In this document: piece after piece, positions 30,682-37,674 of the stretch
Position numbering within the stretch: the first letter of the stretch is position 1
Layout of the letters: the number at the start of each line of letters is the position of its first letter
Assembly (NCBI GenBank): GCA_017542125.1
Contig: JAFXXU010000040.1
Span: forward strand, 1 to 37,674
Direction of reading: 5' to 3'
Origin: Ruminococcus sp.
GTDB taxonomy: Bacteria > Bacillota > Clostridia > Oscillospirales > Ruminococcaceae
DNA: 37,674 bases
Made by a program: the position numbers and the translations under genes
Notes under the pieces: generated by a model
Seen by the model: the letters and a program-made list of their open reading frames with translations, nothing else
What the model was told of the DNA's origin: nothing
The model's database searches: none

Positions 30682-33600
30682 ATGGCAAGAAAAATGAAAA
30701 CCATGGATGGTAACAACGCTGCTGCATGGGCATCCTACCCCTTTACAGAAGTCGCTGCTATCTATCCGATCACCCCTTCCTCTGTCATGGCAGAGCACAC
30801 CGATGAGTGGTCCGCCAAGGGGCAGAAGAACATCTTCGGTACTCCCGTAAAGGTTACCGAGATGCAGTCTGAGGCAGGTGCCGCAGGTGCCGTTCACGGC
30901 TCCCTTTCCGCCGGCGCTCTGACCACCACCTACACGGCTTCTCAGGGCCTGCTCCTGATGATCCCGAATATGTATAAGATCGCAGGCGAGCTGCTTCCCT
31001 GCGTTATCCACGTTTCCGCAAGATGCGTAGCTTCCCACGCTCTCAACATCTTCGGCGACCATTCCGATATCTATGCCTGCCGTCAGACAGGTTTCGCTAT
31101 GCTCTGCTCCTCCAACGTTCAGGAGGTAATGGATCTGGGTACTGTTGCTCACCTCTCCACCATCAAGGGCAGAGTTCCTTTCCTCCATTTCTTCGACGGC
31201 TTCCGTACCTCTCACGAGATCCAGAAGATCGAGGTATGGGATCAGAAGGACGTTGCTGAGATGCTGGATATGGATGCTGTTGAGGCTTTCAGAAAGAGAG
31301 CTATCAACCCCGAGCATCCCGTGCTCCGCGGTACCGCTCAGAACGGCGATATCTTCTTCCAGGCTCGTGAGGCCTGCAACGCTTACTATGACGCTATCCC
31401 CGGCATCGTAGAGGATTATATGGCTAAGGTAAATGCCAAGATCGGCACCAACTATCAGCTGTTCAACTACTACGGCGCTCCCGATGCTACCCATGTTATC
31501 GTAGCTATGGGTTCGGTTTGCGACACCATCGAGGAGACCATTGACTACCTCAACCAGAACGAGGGCACCAAGCTGGGTCTCGTTAAGGTACGTCTCTACA
31601 GACCTTTCTGCGCTGAGAAGCTCATCGCTGCTATCCCCGAGACCTGCGAGCAGATCTCCGTTCTCGACAGAACGAAGGAGCCCGGTTCTCTCGGCGAGCC
31701 CCTCTACCTCGACGTAGTTGCAGCTCTCAAGGATTCCAGATTCCACGACATCCCCGTTGCTACCGGCAGATACGGCCTGGGCTCCAAGGATACCACTCCC
31801 GCTCAGATCAAGGCTGTATTCTGGAACGCAAGCTGGAAGGATACCTTCAAGCCCCGCTTCACCATCGGTATCGAGGACGATGTTACCAACCTCTCGCTGC
31901 CTATCGAGGGCAAGCTCGACTCCGCTCCTGCCGGCACCACCGCCTGCAAGTTCTGGGGCCTCGGCGCTGACGGTACCGTCGGTGCAAACAAGAACTCCAT
32001 CAAGATCATCGGCGACCATACCGATCTCTTCGCTCAGGCATACTTTGCTTATGACTCCAAGAAGTCGGGCGGCGTTACCGTTTCTCACCTGAGATTCGGC
32101 AAGACTCCCATCAAGTCCACCTACCTGATCAACCAGGCTGACTTCGTTGCCTGCCATAACGAGAGCTATATCAGCAAGTACGATATGGTTTCCGACATCA
32201 AGCCCGGCGGAACCTTCCTGCTCAACTGCCAGTGGGATGAGAAGGAACTGGATAAGCACCTTCCCGGCCAGGTAAAGAGATATATCGCTCAGAACGGCAT
32301 CAAGTTCTACACCATCAACGGCGTTAAGATCGGTAAAGAGGTAGGCCTCGGCACCAGGATCAATACCGTTCTCCAGTCCGCATTCTTCAAGCTCTCCGGC
32401 ATCCTGCCCATCGAGGACGCTGTTAAGTATATGAAGGACGCTGCCACCGCTTCCTACTCCAGAAAGGGCGATGCCATCGTTAAGATGAACCACGACGCTA
32501 TCGACGCCGGCTATCAGCAGGTAGTTGAGGTCAAGGTACCCGCTTCCTGGAAGAAGGCGAAGGATACCCAGATGGGTATGGCTAAGGTAAAGTGCGCTAA
32601 CAAGGATCTTGAGAAGTTCGTTAACGAGATCCAGATCCCCTGCAACGCTCAGAAGGGCGACACCCTCCCCGTTTCCACCTTCACCTATATGGCTGACGGT
32701 ACCTTCCCCCAGGGCGCTGCCGCATTCGAGAAGAGAGGCATCGCTGTTGACGTTCCCGCCTGGAACGGCGAGAACTGCATCCAGTGCAACTTCTGCTCTT
32801 ATGTATGTCCTCACGCTGTTATCCGTCCCGTTGTCATGACCGATGCCGAGCTGAAGAAGGCTCCCGAGCTTGCTAAGAAGAAGGCTATCCCCATGACCGG
32901 TATGCCCGGATACAACTTCGTAATGACCATGTCCGCCCTCGACTGCACCGGCTGCGGCTCCTGCGTGAACGTATGCCCCGGCAAGAAGGGCAACAAGGCT
33001 CTGAATATGATGCCTCTGGAGAGCCAGCTTGCTGAGCAGGAGGTATTCAACTACGGTCTTACTCTGGCTGAAAAGCCCGAGATCCTTGAGAAGTTCAAGG
33101 AGACCACCGTTAAGGGCTCGCAGTTCAAGCAGCCCCTGCTCGAGTTCTCCGGCGCCTGCGCAGGCTGCGGCGAGACTCCTTACGCTAAGCTCGTAACACA
33201 GCTCTTCGGCGACAGAATGTATATCGCAAACGCTACCGGCTGCTCGTCCATCTGGGGCGGTTCGGCTCCCTCGACTCCTTACACCACCAACAAGGCAGGC
33301 AAGGGTCCCGCTTGGGCTAACTCGCTGTTTGAGGATAACGCTGAGTACGGCTACGGTATGTTCCTCGCTCAGAACACCATCCGTCAGAGGACCATCGGCA
33401 AGGTACTTGAGCTGGAGAAGAACACCAAGAAGGCTGACCTCAAGAAGGCTATCGAGGGTTATCTCTCCACCGTTGACGACGGCGCTGCAAATACTCCCGC
33501 TACCGAGGCTCTGATCGCTGCCCTCAAGAAGGACAAGACCAAGGCTTCCACCGAGATCCTTAAGGATGCCGATTACCTCCGCAAGAAGTCCATCTGGATC

Positions 33601-34251
33601 TTCGGCGGCGACGGCTGGGCTTACGATATCGGCTTCTCCGGCCTTGACCACGTTATCGCTTCCGGCGAGGATGTAAACATCTTCGTATTCGATACCGAGG
33701 TTTACTCCAACACCGGCGGACAGTCCTCCAAGTCCACTCCTACCGGCGCTATCGCTCAGTTCGCAGCAGCAGGTAAGGAAGTTAAGAAGAAGGATCTGGC
33801 AGGCATCGCAATGAGCTACGGCTACGTTTATGTTGCACACATCTCCATGGGTGCCGATATGAACCAGTGCATCAAGGCTATCAGCGAGGCTGAGGCTTAC
33901 AAGGGTCCTTCCCTCATCATCGCTTATGCTCCGTGTATCAACCACGGTATCAAGGGCGGTATGTCCATCTCCCAGACCGAGGAGAAGAAGGCTGTTGAGT
34001 GCGGCTACTGGCATCTGTACAGATACAATCCTCAGCTGAAGCTGGAGGGCAAGAACCCCTTCACCCTGGACAGCAAGGCTCCTTCCAAGGACTATAAGGA
34101 CTTCCTTATGGGTGAGGTCCGTTACAACTCGCTCGTTAAGCAGAACCCCGAGAGAGCAGAGAAGCTCTTCAACAAGGCTATCAAGAACGCTGCTGACAGA
34201 TATGATTACCTGCTCAGATTTGCAAAGCTCTACAACGACGAGACCAAGTGA
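30682..34251 (+). CDS. nifJ: Pyruvate:ferredoxin (flavodoxin) oxidoreductase
   Basis: This single-chain PFOR turns pyruvate and CoA into acetyl-CoA, CO2 and reduced ferredoxin, central to fermentative energy metabolism. The 1189-aa length is full. The N-terminal domain has YPITPSSVMAEH. Two 4Fe-4S clusters are marked by CIQCNFCSYVCPH (about 699) and CTGCGSCVNVCPG (about 757). The third-cluster and TPP region has SGACAGCGETPYAKL, GDGWAYDIGF and TEVYSNTGGQSSKSTPTG. Codon use is much more biased than in neighbours (heavy use of aag, gag, ctc/ctg, gct), the mark of a highly expressed gene. It is a single gene between its own promoter and a strong terminator. AAAGGA precedes the ATG. Confidence 0.98.
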   Translation: MARKMKTMDGNNAAAWASYPFTEVAAIYPITPSSVMAEHTDEWSAKGQKNIFGTPVKVTEMQSEAGAAGAVHGSLSAGALTTTYTASQGLLLMIPNMYKIAGELLPCVIHVSARCVASHALNIFGDHSDIYACRQTGFAMLCSSNVQEVMDLGTVAHLSTIKGRVPFLHFFDGFRTSHEIQKIEVWDQKDVAEMLDMDAVEAFRKRAINPEHPVLRGTAQNGDIFFQAREACNAYYDAIPGIVEDYMAKVNAKIGTNYQLFNYYGAPDATHVIVAMGSVCDTIEETIDYLNQNEGTKLGLVKVRLYRPFCAEKLIAAIPETCEQISVLDRTKEPGSLGEPLYLDVVAALKDSRFHDIPVATGRYGLGSKDTTPAQIKAVFWNASWKDTFKPRFTIGIEDDVTNLSLPIEGKLDSAPAGTTACKFWGLGADGTVGANKNSIKIIGDHTDLFAQAYFAYDSKKSGGVTVSHLRFGKTPIKSTYLINQADFVACHNESYISKYDMVSDIKPGGTFLLNCQWDEKELDKHLPGQVKRYIAQNGIKFYTINGVKIGKEVGLGTRINTVLQSAFFKLSGILPIEDAVKYMKDAATASYSRKGDAIVKMNHDAIDAGYQQVVEVKVPASWKKAKDTQMGMAKVKCANKDLEKFVNEIQIPCNAQKGDTLPVSTFTYMADGTFPQGAAAFEKRGIAVDVPAWNGENCIQCNFCSYVCPHAVIRPVVMTDAELKKAPELAKKKAIPMTGMPGYNFVMTMSALDCTGCGSCVNVCPGKKGNKALNMMPLESQLAEQEVFNYGLTLAEKPEILEKFKETTVKGSQFKQPLLEFSGACAGCGETPYAKLVTQLFGDRMYIANATGCSSIWGGSAPSTPYTTNKAGKGPAWANSLFEDNAEYGYGMFLAQNTIRQRTIGKVLELEKNTKKADLKKAIEGYLSTVDDGAANTPATEALIAALKKDKTKASTEILKDADYLRKKSIWIFGGDGWAYDIGFSGLDHVIASGEDVNIFVFDTEVYSNTGGQSSKSTPTGAIAQFAAAGKEVKKKDLAGIAMSYGYVYVAHISMGADMNQCIKAISEAEAYKGPSLIIAYAPCINHGIKGGMSISQTEEKKAVECGYWHLYRYNPQLKLEGKNPFTLDSKAPSKDYKDFLMGEVRYNSLVKQNPERAEKLFNKAIKNAADRYDYLLRFAKLYNDETK

Positions 34252-34266
34252 TCCCCAATAACAAGA

Positions 34267-34293
34267 CCCCCGTGCTGAGCACGGGGGTTTTTT
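34267..34293 (+). terminator. nifJ terminator
   Basis: CCCCCGTGC (34267-34275) pairs perfectly with GCACGGGGG (34279-34287) around TGA, followed by six T. It lies 15 bases after the nifJ stop and may also serve the convergent lipoprotein gene. Confidence 0.96.
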
Positions 34294-34304
34294 GTGTCTG
34301 TATA

Positions 34305-34985
34305 TCAGGTGAGGTCGAAACGCTCGTAGATCTCCCTGCATAGGTTTTCGTCGAAGCGGATGTCCTCCTCGTAGCGCCCGTTCACAAAGCCGAGAGCATC
34401 GGGCTTGCCGAGCTGTTCGGGGAGGGGGTATCGTCCGTTTGCATCACTTGTCGTCCACCAGGAGCCATCCTCGGAGCGGGTGAGAAAGATTATCCATTTT
34501 TCACCGATGTTCATAGGCGCAAGCTCGGTGAACAGGATAAGCTTTCTGCCGTCGGGGCGGTCATCCTGAAAGCAGTAGTTCTCACAGAGAACGATGCTTT
34601 CCTCATCAAGAGTGCCTGCCAGCACCTTCTCGATCTTTAAGCCTGCTTTGGTCACTGCTCCGAACAGCTCTTTCTTCTGCTCGGGATACTGATAGAAATA
34701 CTCTGTGCCTTCATCGGATGTGAACTCCCCTATCACAACAGCGTCGGAGTGAGAGATGAGATCGTCAAGGTTTGTCCAGATCCCGCTCCGTTCGACCAGA
34801 ACGGAGATCGTTTCAAAAGAATCGTCAGGCGAGCTATCAGCTTCGGAGGCTGTGGTAACGGCCTCGGAGACCGGGCTGCTATCGGGGATATCAGCCGCAG
34901 CGTCAGAGCCCGATTCGCCGCAGGAGGACATACTGCCCAATATCAAAACGGATGACAGTAAAGAAATAATAGTGTCCTTTTTCAT
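34305..34985 (-). CDS. Secreted lipoprotein of unknown function
   Basis: The 226-aa product has a lipoprotein signal: MKKDTIISLLSSVLILGSMSSC with Cys22 as the lipid-attachment site. The box reads MSSC, a slightly loose fit. Residues 23-60 form a Ser/Asp/Ala/Glu-rich linker that would hold the domain away from the membrane. The remaining domain of about 165 residues (LDDLISHSDAVVIGEFTSDE, LKIEKVLAGTLDEESIVL, LILFTELAPMNIGEKWIIFL) looks beta-rich and recalls small extracellular domains of Firmicutes lipoproteins with the pattern 'SDAVVIGEV... V..VLKG'. No function is known for those. GGGGGA precedes the ATG. It is monocistronic with its own promoter. Confidence 0.83.
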   Translation of the reverse strand: MKKDTIISLLSSVLILGSMSSCGESGSDAAADIPDSSPVSEAVTTASEADSSPDDSFETISVLVERSGIWTNLDDLISHSDAVVIGEFTSDEGTEYFYQYPEQKKELFGAVTKAGLKIEKVLAGTLDEESIVLCENYCFQDDRPDGRKLILFTELAPMNIGEKWIIFLTRSEDGSWWTTSDANGRYPLPEQLGKPDALGFVNGRYEEDIRFDENLCREIYERFDLT

Positions 34986-35054
34986 ATCAATTCCCCCATT
35001 TATAACATGACGAAGTTCGCAAAAATAACCAACAAATGTTATATCCCCTTATAT

Positions 35055-35083
35055 ATTATAACACAAAGCGGGGCGTTGGTCAA
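35055..35083 (-). promoter_or_regulatory. Lipoprotein gene promoter
   Basis: On the minus strand TTGACC (35083-35078), a 17-bp spacer and TATAAT (35060-35055). It predicts a leader of about 63 bases before the 34985 start. Confidence 0.8.
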
Positions 35084-35098
35084 TACTATACAACTCAA

Positions 35099-35126
35099 AA
35101 GCGGCCGCCCAACCGGGACAGCCGCT
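35099..35126 (-). terminator. htrA terminator
   Basis: On the minus strand AGCGGC (35126-35121) pairs with GCCGCT (35105-35100), with an inner TCCC/GGG stem, followed by TTTTG. It lies about 45 bases after the protease stop. Confidence 0.75.
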
Positions 35127-35169
35127 TCCGAGAAGTAAAAGAATATGAAAAATAGGGGAGAAAGCTAAC

Positions 35170-36591
35170 TTAGAAGGGGAACTGGTTGAAGAACTCTCTG
35201 TACTGACGGTACAGCTCTTCTTCACTGGTAGTCCTCTGGTCATCGGTGGACTCTTCCTTCTGCGAGAGCTCGTCAAGGACTACATCAAAGTCTATGATCT
35301 CGCCGTTTCTGTAAACAGAGATCTTGATGGTGTCGCCTGCCTTGTAGTTCTTAACGACGTTGTTGAATTCCGAAAGGGACTCTATCAGCTTGCCCTCAAC
35401 ACCGATGATGATGTCGTTGACCTGAATGCCCGCAGCCTTGGCTCCGCTGCCTTCCTTGATGCTCCTTACAAAGAAGCCCTTGGGGATGTTGTAATACTGC
35501 GAATATACGTTGGATACAGTCTCACCCGTGATGCCCGTGGTGGGTCTGCCCGTTACATAGCCGTTGGCAATGAGCTCCTTGACTATGGGGATAGCCTCAT
35601 CTATCGGGATCGCAAAACCGAGGCCCTCACCGTAGGTGTTGGTCACCTTCGCAGAGGTGATGCCCACTACCTGTCCGTAGGAGTTGATCAGCGGGCCGCC
35701 GGAGTTTCCGTTGTTGATGGATGCATCCGTCTGGATGGTGTTCATCGTTCTGTCGTCAACGGTGATAGTTCTGTCAAGGGCCGAGATGATGCCGGCAGTT
35801 ACGGAATTGGCAAGCTCAAAGCCCAGAGGGTTGCCTATTACGATAGCAGCCTCGCCTACCTGAAGATCCGAGGACTTTCCGAACTCGGCCTTGGTAAGAC
35901 CGGTCTTGTCTACCTTGAGGACTGCGATATCGGTCTGGGTGTCCTTGCCCACCAGAGTAGCTGCGATGGTCAGATTGCTGTTATCGGAATCGCTCTCGTC
36001 AGCGTAGGAGTTGGGGAGCAGTACCGAGATGGACTGTGCGCCGTCAACAACGTGAGCGTTGGTGATGATGTAGCCGTCCTCGGTCATTATGATGCCTGTG
36101 CCCTTTGCAACGCCCTGCCTGGTAACGGTGCTGATGCCGACTACCGAGGGGGATACCTTCTTGACGATATCGGTGATCTTCATCGCATCGTCAGGTGAGG
36201 AGAGCTGCATAATGGTGGGAACCTCGCGGGTCACGGTCTCCTCTTTTTCGGCCTGCTTGTTCTGGGTGGTGGCAACATCCTTGGAAGCTGCTGCCGACTT
36301 GGCGGAGGACTCGGAGCTGTCGTCGCTGCCGACGAGCTTTCCGCCGGTCACGAGGTTGTAGCCCACGATAGAGGTGGTGCCTATGGCAGCCACAGCCAGA
36401 ACTCCGACGATACCGGCGAGGATCTTTTTGCCCTTGCCCTTTTTCTTCTTCTCGGGCTTGTAGACTACCTCGTTGGTCTCGGTGCCGTAGCCCTGCTGAT
36501 AGCCGTAGCTGTAATAATTCTGAGCATTGTAGCTGTTCTGCTGCTCGCTGTCGTAATTGTTGTAGCCGTTGTTATTATTGAACTCATTCAT
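35170..36591 (-). CDS. htrA: HtrA/DegP-type membrane-anchored serine protease
   Basis: This surface protease degrades or refolds damaged exported proteins. The 473-aa product has a cytoplasmic N terminus rich in Asn, Tyr and Gln (1-50), a Lys-rich stop and one membrane segment (ILAGIVGVLAVAAIGTTSIV, about 57-76). A Ser/Ala/Glu-rich linker leads to the trypsin-like domain, with the triad His180 (TNAHVV), Asp221 (TDIAVLKV) and Ser297 (GNSGGPL). One PDZ domain covers about 360-450 (GFFVRSIKEGSGAKAAGIQV). All catalytic residues are present. GGAGG lies ten bases before the ATG. It is a single gene; a CssRS- or sigma-type stress operator was not recognised. Confidence 0.96.
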   Translation of the reverse strand: MNEFNNNNGYNNYDSEQQNSYNAQNYYSYGYQQGYGTETNEVVYKPEKKKKGKGKKILAGIVGVLAVAAIGTTSIVGYNLVTGGKLVGSDDSSESSAKSAAASKDVATTQNKQAEKEETVTREVPTIMQLSSPDDAMKITDIVKKVSPSVVGISTVTRQGVAKGTGIIMTEDGYIITNAHVVDGAQSISVLLPNSYADESDSDNSNLTIAATLVGKDTQTDIAVLKVDKTGLTKAEFGKSSDLQVGEAAIVIGNPLGFELANSVTAGIISALDRTITVDDRTMNTIQTDASINNGNSGGPLINSYGQVVGITSAKVTNTYGEGLGFAIPIDEAIPIVKELIANGYVTGRPTTGITGETVSNVYSQYYNIPKGFFVRSIKEGSGAKAAGIQVNDIIIGVEGKLIESLSEFNNVVKNYKAGDTIKISVYRNGEIIDFDVVLDELSQKEESTDDQRTTSEEELYRQYREFFNQFPF

Positions 36592-36667
36592 ACTAAACGC
36601 CTCCGTGAGTTTATCATTCTTATCGCACCAGGTGATGAGCCTGTGCTCTTTTTTGTTTCTATAATCA

Positions 36668-36673
36668 ATTATA
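36668..36673 (-). promoter_or_regulatory. htrA -10 element
   Basis: TATAAT (minus strand, 36673-36668) lies 77 bases before the htrA start. No clear TTGACA-like -35 is present at the right distance, only T-rich DNA, so an activator may be needed. Confidence 0.5.
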
Positions 36674-36729
36674 CCCCCGAATGTGATAAAAAAATGATAA
36701 GAAACGCAAATATTTTTGAAGACGGAGTG

Positions 36730-36744
36730 TTTTGACTGTCAAAA
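36730..36744. promoter_or_regulatory. 15-bp perfect palindrome in the htrA-spoVAC gap
   Basis: TTTTGAC-T-GTCAAAA lies 57 bp upstream of the htrA -10 and 166 bp before spoVAC. It may be an operator for either divergent gene. The rest of the 318-base gap shows no further gene. Confidence 0.45.
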
Positions 36745-36909
36745 AGCGAAAAAGCACATCAAATGGCGCCGTAAGGAGCATCTGCGGAATAAACCCAGGG
36801 GCTTGCGGGAAGAATACCCGTATACAGATCGGGCGATCGTAAAACCGCCGCATAATCATGCGCTTTCGCAGTTTTGCGATCGGCTGATACAAAAAAAGGA
36901 GGGGCACAG

Positions 36910-37353
36910 ATGAAACTTGACATGACCTATGAGCAATACGAGAAAATGTATAAGCGAGCCTCGCGGGATTCCTCGTCGATACAAAACTGTGTAAAGGCAT
37001 TTATGATCGGCGGGGGCATCTGCGTGATCGGGCAGGGACTTTCGGAGCTTTACGGGGCGCTGGGATTATCTGAGAAGGCAGCGGGGGCCGGGGTATCGCT
37101 TTCGCTGATAGCTTTATCGGTGATCCTGACGGCTTTGGGGATATACAGCCGGATAGCGAAGCACGGCGGAGCAGGCACGCTCATACCGATAACGGGCTTT
37201 GCGAACGCGGTAGCGTCGCCGGCAATAGAGTTCAAGACAGAGGGAATGATAACCGGATTAGGGGTAAAGATCTTTTCGATAGCGGGGCCGGTGATACTAT
37301 ACGGCTCATTAGCGGGGGTAATAATAGGGGCGGTATATTATATAATAAAATAG
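36910..37353 (+). CDS. spoVAC: SpoVAC-type spore membrane protein
   Basis: SpoVA proteins carry dipicolinic acid into the developing spore and release it on germination. SpoVAC is the channel-like member. The 147-aa product has a charged N terminus (MKLDMTYEQYEKMYKRASRD) and then four membrane segments: about 31-50, 61-84, 90-115 and 120-145. The tract VKAFMIGGGICVIGQGLSELY and the later ITGFANAVASPAIEFKTEG are characteristic. AAGGAGG lies seven bases before the ATG at 36910. SpoVAC is usually followed by spoVAD and spoVAE. Here repeats follow within 12 bases, so the gene is isolated at least to the end of the window. No sigma-G promoter was found. Confidence 0.92.
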   Translation: MKLDMTYEQYEKMYKRASRDSSSIQNCVKAFMIGGGICVIGQGLSELYGALGLSEKAAGAGVSLSLIALSVILTALGIYSRIAKHGGAGTLIPITGFANAVASPAIEFKTEGMITGLGVKIFSIAGPVILYGSLAGVIIGAVYYIIK

Positions 37354-37364
37354 GAAAGGGAGAA

Positions 37365-37527
37365 GCACAAGCTAAGCTCAAGGCACAAAGCCCATATCGC
37401 GCCGGTCGAACTTTATTCCTCGGCCATGCTCGGAATAAAGCGGGGCGCGCCGGCCCCTGCAAGGGGGGCTGACCGCGCCCCCTTGACCTGCGGTCTATGG
37501 GCTTTGTGCCTTGATTATTGTTTGTGC
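37365..37527. repeat. Dispersed intergenic repeat, copy D (complete, with inverted ends)
   Basis: This copy has both ends. The left core TCAAGGCACAAAGCC is at 37378-37392 and its inverted copy GGCTTTGTGCCTTGA at 37500-37514. GCACAA (37365-37370) and TTTGTGC (37521-37527) border them. The middle is GC-rich and folds on itself (ATTCC/GGAAT and GGCGCGCC-like tracts). Positions 37490-37527 match 10356-10393 in reverse. At 163 bp without a reading frame it resembles a MITE or BIME-type element. Confidence 0.85.
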
Positions 37528-37533
37528 GGGCTT

Positions 37534-37674
37534 AGGCAACACCGCACGACCCGCGGCTAACGCCTCTGCACATCATCTGCTTGCCAGCTTTCCGTCATAT
37601 TACCCAAATTCTCCTTGACTTGCGTCAGCAAGCCTGCGTCGAATTTAGGCAATCTGACGAAAATCTGGACGGCG
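37534..37674. repeat. Partial dispersed element, left end
   Basis: It begins AGGCAACACCGCACGACCC (37534-37552), the exact inverse of 123-141. It also contains 37632-37663, identical to 47-78, in direct orientation. Together with the copy at 1-144 this indicates one repeat family with inverted ends, cut by the window at both edges. No coding sequence is visible. Confidence 0.75.

Noticed and set aside
30613-34341. 1242-codon open frame on the minus strand opposite nifJ
   Set aside because: It is a shadow of the strong codon bias in nifJ. The translation is low-complexity Leu/Val/Ala/Gly-rich without a domain, and no ribosome site or promoter fits.
36716-36913. 65-codon plus-strand frame before spoVAC
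   Set aside because: It would start with TTG without a ribosome site and overlaps the spoVAC ribosome site. No features of a real protein are seen.

Overview
The window looks like chromosomal sequence from an anaerobic, Gram-positive, fibre-degrading gut Clostridium relative, most plausibly Ruminococcus or another member of the Oscillospiraceae. The reasons are the xylan- and galactoside-degrading enzymes (GH67, SASA esterase, GH36), a single-polypeptide pyruvate:ferredoxin oxidoreductase, a tryptophan T-box, LexA, SpoVG and SpoVAC, the small DUF6472-type protein, and Firmicutes-style Shine-Dalgarno sites and sigma-A promoters. The taxonomic call is inference. Both ends of the window lie inside copies of one repeat family with 19-nt inverted ends, so the ends may be where an assembly broke.

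Layout. 171-5656 (+): alpha-glucuronidase, SASA-type acetyl esterase, a DUF6882-like protein, Bcp/PrxQ peroxiredoxin and a peptide deformylase. 5708-5983 (-): spoVG, divergent from murC-lexA (+), which is followed by a zinc-ribbon membrane protein and cardiolipin synthase (to 10350). 10504-12213 (-): a stand-alone TrpB2-type tryptophan synthase beta chain behind a textbook Trp T-box and a near-consensus promoter. 12300-18777 (-): three transcription units. The first is a CNNM/CorC-type transporter with a small membrane protein and a DUF6472-like protein. The second is a low-complexity membrane protein, a PspA-like coiled coil and an unknown protein. The third is two unknown proteins and a DUF4241-DUF2185 fusion that resembles immunity proteins. 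18891-19025 (-): a 44-aa Cys/Gly-rich membrane micropeptide, divergent from a ClpC-type unfoldase (+). Then a DegV protein (+).

22821-26463 (-) is the most interesting block: a DUF4956 membrane protein and a VTC (polyphosphate-polymerase-type) protein overlap by 8 nt, and an OmpR-family response regulator and histidine kinase lie just upstream. The VTC promoter and the regulator promoter carry the same operator layout, two TTAAAG-like hexamers 11 bp apart with the inner one exactly 9 bp from TATAAT. This suggests an autoregulated two-component system that controls VTC-DUF4956. Then come a GH36 alpha-galactosidase coupled to a small membrane protein (-), an aquaporin (-) with a 20-bp perfect palindrome at its predicted transcription start, nifJ (+) with a structured leader, a lipoprotein (-), an HtrA-type protease (-) and a solitary spoVAC (+).

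A second dispersed repeat (core TCAAGGCACAAAGCC) occurs at four intergenic sites, each beside the 3' end of a gene. No tRNA, rRNA, CRISPR array, transposase or prophage gene was recognised.
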